Source of the DNA: Candidatus Aenigmatarchaeota archaeon | GTDB lineage: Archaea; Aenigmatarchaeota; Aenigmatarchaeia; GW2011-AR5 | Direction: 5' to 3' | Length of the DNA stretch: 7,238 bases | Assembly: GCA_016202875.1 (NCBI GenBank) | Contig: JACQNX010000049.1 | Location: forward strand, 1-7,238 | Part shown: piece after piece, positions 5,538 to 7,238 of the stretch | How positions within the stretch are numbered: the first letter of the stretch is position 1 | How the letters are laid out: the number at the start of each line of letters is the position of its first letter | Position numbers and translations under genes: made by a program | The notes under the pieces: model-generated | Seen by the model: only the letters and a program-made list of their open reading frames with translations | Told to the model about the DNA's origin: nothing | The model's database searches: none

Positions 5538-6293
5538 ATGGTGCAGCTTGAAATCCTGAAGGATATAGGACTGACAGACGGAGAGATAAAGGTATATAGA
5601 GCGCTGTTGGGCTTAGGCGAAACCACAACAGGGCCCATAGTAGACGAATCTGGAGTCTCGGTTTCGAAAGTTTACGGAATTCTTAACAGGCTCGCGAAGA
5701 AAGGCCTTGTCAGTCAGATCATCAAAGGCAAGACAAGATATTTCATGGCTGCTGACCCTGAGAGGCTGCTCGAATATTTTCAGGAAAAGGAGGAAGCGCT
5801 GGCAGAAGAGAGGAAAGAACTAACAAAGGTAGTGCCTTTACTAAAGAAACAAATAGGTTCATTACTGACCGAAGAGACAGCGCAGGTGTTCGAGGGAATG
5901 CGCGGCATACAGACGGCGCGCGAAAGGAGCCTGAGAGTGATGAAAAAGGGCGACGAGATGTGGATAATCGGCATAAGCAGGACGCCTTACGACAGGCTGC
6001 TGGGATATTTCAGGGATTTCCACAGGCGCAGGGCGAAGAAAGGCGTTCGCTGCCACTTCCTTTACAACAGGGACGCAAAGGAGTTCGCGGAAATAAACAG
6101 GAAATTTCCCCTGAGCGAGATAAGATTCATGCCTGTCGGCATAACAACGCATGCGTGGATTGAGGTTTACATGGATACTGTTACCATAGGCATAAACTAC
6201 GGGAAGTCGTTTTCTATAGTTATCATAAATAAAGAAGTTGCCAACTCTTTCAAGAACTATGCAAAATTACTTTGGAGTATTTCAACGAATTAG
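5538..6293 (+). CDS. TrmB-family transcriptional regulator
   Basis: The 251-aa product starts MVQLEILKDIGLTDGEIKVY, the usual opening of TrmB-family winged-helix proteins. The helix-turn-helix spans about residues 14-58 (GPIVDESGVSVSKVYGILNRLAKKGLV at 32-58), with the wing at about 59-72 (KGKTRYFMAADP). A charged helix (about 76-107) forms a probable dimerising coiled coil. The C-terminal domain (about 115-250; EMWIIGISRTPYD, RRAKKGVRCHFLYNRD, IRFMPVGITTHAWIEVYMD) resembles the effector or phospholipase-D-like domain found in shorter family members. The founding TrmB senses sugars, but a ligand cannot be read from this sequence. GGAAG at 5530-5534 is only 3 nt from the ATG, so the ribosome site is weak or the start is imperfectly placed. 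It is divergent from the 152-aa gene across a palindrome, which suggests autoregulation and local control. Confidence 0.92.
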   Translation: MVQLEILKDIGLTDGEIKVYRALLGLGETTTGPIVDESGVSVSKVYGILNRLAKKGLVSQIIKGKTRYFMAADPERLLEYFQEKEEALAEERKELTKVVPLLKKQIGSLLTEETAQVFEGMRGIQTARERSLRVMKKGDEMWIIGISRTPYDRLLGYFRDFHRRRAKKGVRCHFLYNRDAKEFAEINRKFPLSEIRFMPVGITTHAWIEVYMDTVTIGINYGKSFSIVIINKEVANSFKNYAKLLWSISTN

Positions 6294-6308
6294 ACAAAGA
6301 TAAACACG

Positions 6309-6950
6309 TTAGAAGCAGGCACTATATATCTCGTTCAGGTTGGCTGCAATATCCTTGCTCAGCTGCGCCATCTGCTGCATCTCAGATTTCATTGCTGCTG
6401 TGTCGCCTGCTTCGTAGGCTTCTGCCAGCTGCTGCGATTCAGCTTTCAGCTGATTCAGCTGTGTCTCAACCTCCTCTATTGTTGATTTTTGTTCCGGGCA
6501 GGTTATTTTCAGCACTGTCAAAGCCTGGTCGATCTTTGCTTCCAGTTCTTTAGCTTTTACAAGCGCATATTCTGAAAGATCTTCCACTATCATCTGTACA
6601 TTTTCCTTATAGACATCCTTGTTGTCTATCAGATACTGCTTGATTTCCTGGTTTGCTGCCTGCAGCTCTGCTGTGGTGGCGGCAGCTTCCACATCTTCCT
6701 TGTATAACAGGAGCGCCGCTTCAAGATCTTCCAGATTTGAGATTGTCAAGTCCTTTGTTTCCTGGCTCAGCCCTGAAATAGACTGTATCTTGGCTTCCAG
6801 ATCGTTAAGTTTTGCTATAACTTTGTCAATACCATTCAGTATCTTTGTTTTTGTTACCGCGAAGGACTGGGCATGAACTGCAGAAATACTGGCGAGCATA
6901 ACAAGGCCTATCATAAGAACTGCCATCTGCTTCTGTTTTATTATTTGCAT
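6309..6950 (-). CDS. Exported alpha-helical (coiled-coil) protein, 213 aa
   Basis: Residues 1-27 form a signal peptide: a lysine-containing start (MQIIKQKQ), a hydrophobic core (AVLMIGLVMLASISAV) and a probable cleavage site VHA/QS. The mature part is almost wholly helical and rich in Ala, Glu, Gln, Lys and Leu. Heptad-like stretches include KVIAKLNDLEAKIQSI and VETQLNQLKAESQQLAEAYE, suggesting a long coiled coil outside the membrane. It has two cysteines, C151 and C212 next to the C-terminus, which could pair. No catalytic motif is visible. A strong GAGGTGA at 6955-6961, 4 nt before the ATG, supports the start; it overlaps the stop codon of the upstream gene. The two genes are 9 nt apart and surely co-transcribed. 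Convergent with the TrmB gene, 15 nt between stops. The function is unknown; a surface or periplasm-like structural or adhesion role is a guess. Confidence 0.87.
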   Translation of the reverse strand: MQIIKQKQMAVLMIGLVMLASISAVHAQSFAVTKTKILNGIDKVIAKLNDLEAKIQSISGLSQETKDLTISNLEDLEAALLLYKEDVEAAATTAELQAANQEIKQYLIDNKDVYKENVQMIVEDLSEYALVKAKELEAKIDQALTVLKITCPEQKSTIEEVETQLNQLKAESQQLAEAYEAGDTAAMKSEMQQMAQLSKDIAANLNEIYSACF

Positions 6951-6959
6951 CGTTTCACC

Positions 6960-7238
6960 TCAACCGCCTTCGTAAGTTTGCGCCAAATCCTCATTCTCAT
7001 TCAAGGAGGAAGCAGAGCTGCTTGCGCTGCTTATTTCATTTGATGCAGAGGAGGCGCCGCTTATTGATGCCTCGGCTTGCTGCTGCTCAGCTGTTGTTTC
7101 CGCCCCTCCGCTGGTGCCTGTCCCTCCAGTAGTGCCTGTCCCTCCAGTAGTGCCTGTCCCTCCAGTAGTGCCTGTCCCTTCTGTTGTGCCGGTGCCGCCC
7201 CTTTCCCTTATTCCACCCCTCTCACGTGTCTCTGCAGG
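6960..7238 (-). CDS. Gly/Thr-repeat, Ser/Ala-rich protein, C-terminal part (gene continues past the right edge)
   Basis: The minus strand is open from the window edge to a TGA at 6960-6962, giving the last 92 residues. They begin with Arg/Gly-rich sequence (RERGGIRERGG), then run into tandem GTTGGT hexapeptides (about residues 16-44), a Gln/Ala/Glu patch (TTAEQQQAEASIS) and a Ser/Ala-rich stretch (SSASNEISSASSSASSLN), and end NENEDLAQTYEGG. This low-complexity make-up is typical of flexible linkers or stalks in surface proteins, and the Thr/Ser content suits glycosylation. The open frame, the amino acid bias and the tight link to a signal-peptide protein 9 nt downstream support a real gene. 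The N-terminus is outside the window, so export and domain identity cannot be judged. Confidence 0.8.
   Translation of the reverse strand, partial: PAETRERGGIRERGGTGTTEGTGTTGGTGTTGGTGTTGGTGTSGGAETTAEQQQAEASISGASSASNEISSASSSASSLNENEDLAQTYEGG
7116..7187. repeat. 18-bp tandem repeat coding for GTTGGT
   Basis: Three perfect copies of GCCTGTCCCTCCAGTAGT (7116-7133, 7134-7151, 7152-7169) are followed by a degenerate fourth (7170-7187) and preceded by a partial, diverged copy. In the minus-strand gene each unit adds six residues and keeps frame. Perfect identity at the DNA level suggests recent expansion by slippage or recombination. Confidence 0.92.

Noticed and set aside
6272..6876. Plus-strand frames opposite the exported coiled-coil gene
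   Set aside because: The minus strand has a strong ribosome site, a signal peptide and a coherent helical protein; the plus-strand translations are Ser/Ala/Leu-rich shadows.
7102..7187. The 18-bp repeats as a CRISPR array or regulatory iterons
   Set aside because: Units are directly adjacent with no spacers and code in frame for GTTGGT within an open gene.

Overview
The window looks like a piece of an anaerobic archaeal genome, probably a small-genome (DPANN-type) lineage, though the sequence alone does not fix the lineage. The evidence is archaeal-style promoters (AT-rich TATA elements about 25-30 nt before predicted starts), GGAG or GGTGAT Shine-Dalgarno sites, a TrmB-family regulator, a short ribbon-helix-helix (RHH) regulator, and a two-subunit 2-oxoacid:ferredoxin oxidoreductase of the kind found in archaea and other anaerobes.

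Left edge (1-678). On the minus strand an RHH protein (57 aa) is followed by the 5' part of a family-2 glycosyltransferase that runs off the window. The 145-bp divergent gap before the next gene holds two palindromes. A perfect 18-bp one lies on the RHH gene's own promoter. A 28-bp imperfect one abuts the TATA box of the oxidoreductase operon.

Centre (679-4619). This is a plus-strand operon: a fused gamma-alpha subunit (korA-like), a 52-aa unknown ORF with its own Shine-Dalgarno site, and the beta subunit (korB-like). The beta gene is interrupted in frame by a full 358-aa intein with a two-motif LAGLIDADG homing endonuclease. The intein sits exactly at the third cysteine of the beta subunit's [4Fe-4S] cluster, so the cysteine that completes splicing should also become a cluster ligand. 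This is the most striking feature of the window. The mature enzyme would have a TPP site and one Fe-S cluster and would couple CoA-dependent oxidation of a 2-oxoacid to ferredoxin reduction.

Right half (4620-7238). A probably leaderless cutA gene converges, 3 nt apart, with an unrecognised 152-aa gene. That gene diverges from a TrmB-family regulator across a short promoter region containing a 19-bp imperfect palindrome. The TrmB gene converges with a minus-strand pair at the right edge: the 3' end of a Gly/Thr-repeat, Ser/Ala-rich protein, then an exported helical (coiled-coil) protein translationally close to it. No tRNA, rRNA, CRISPR array or insertion sequence was seen. No gene-free stretch exceeds 300 bases.
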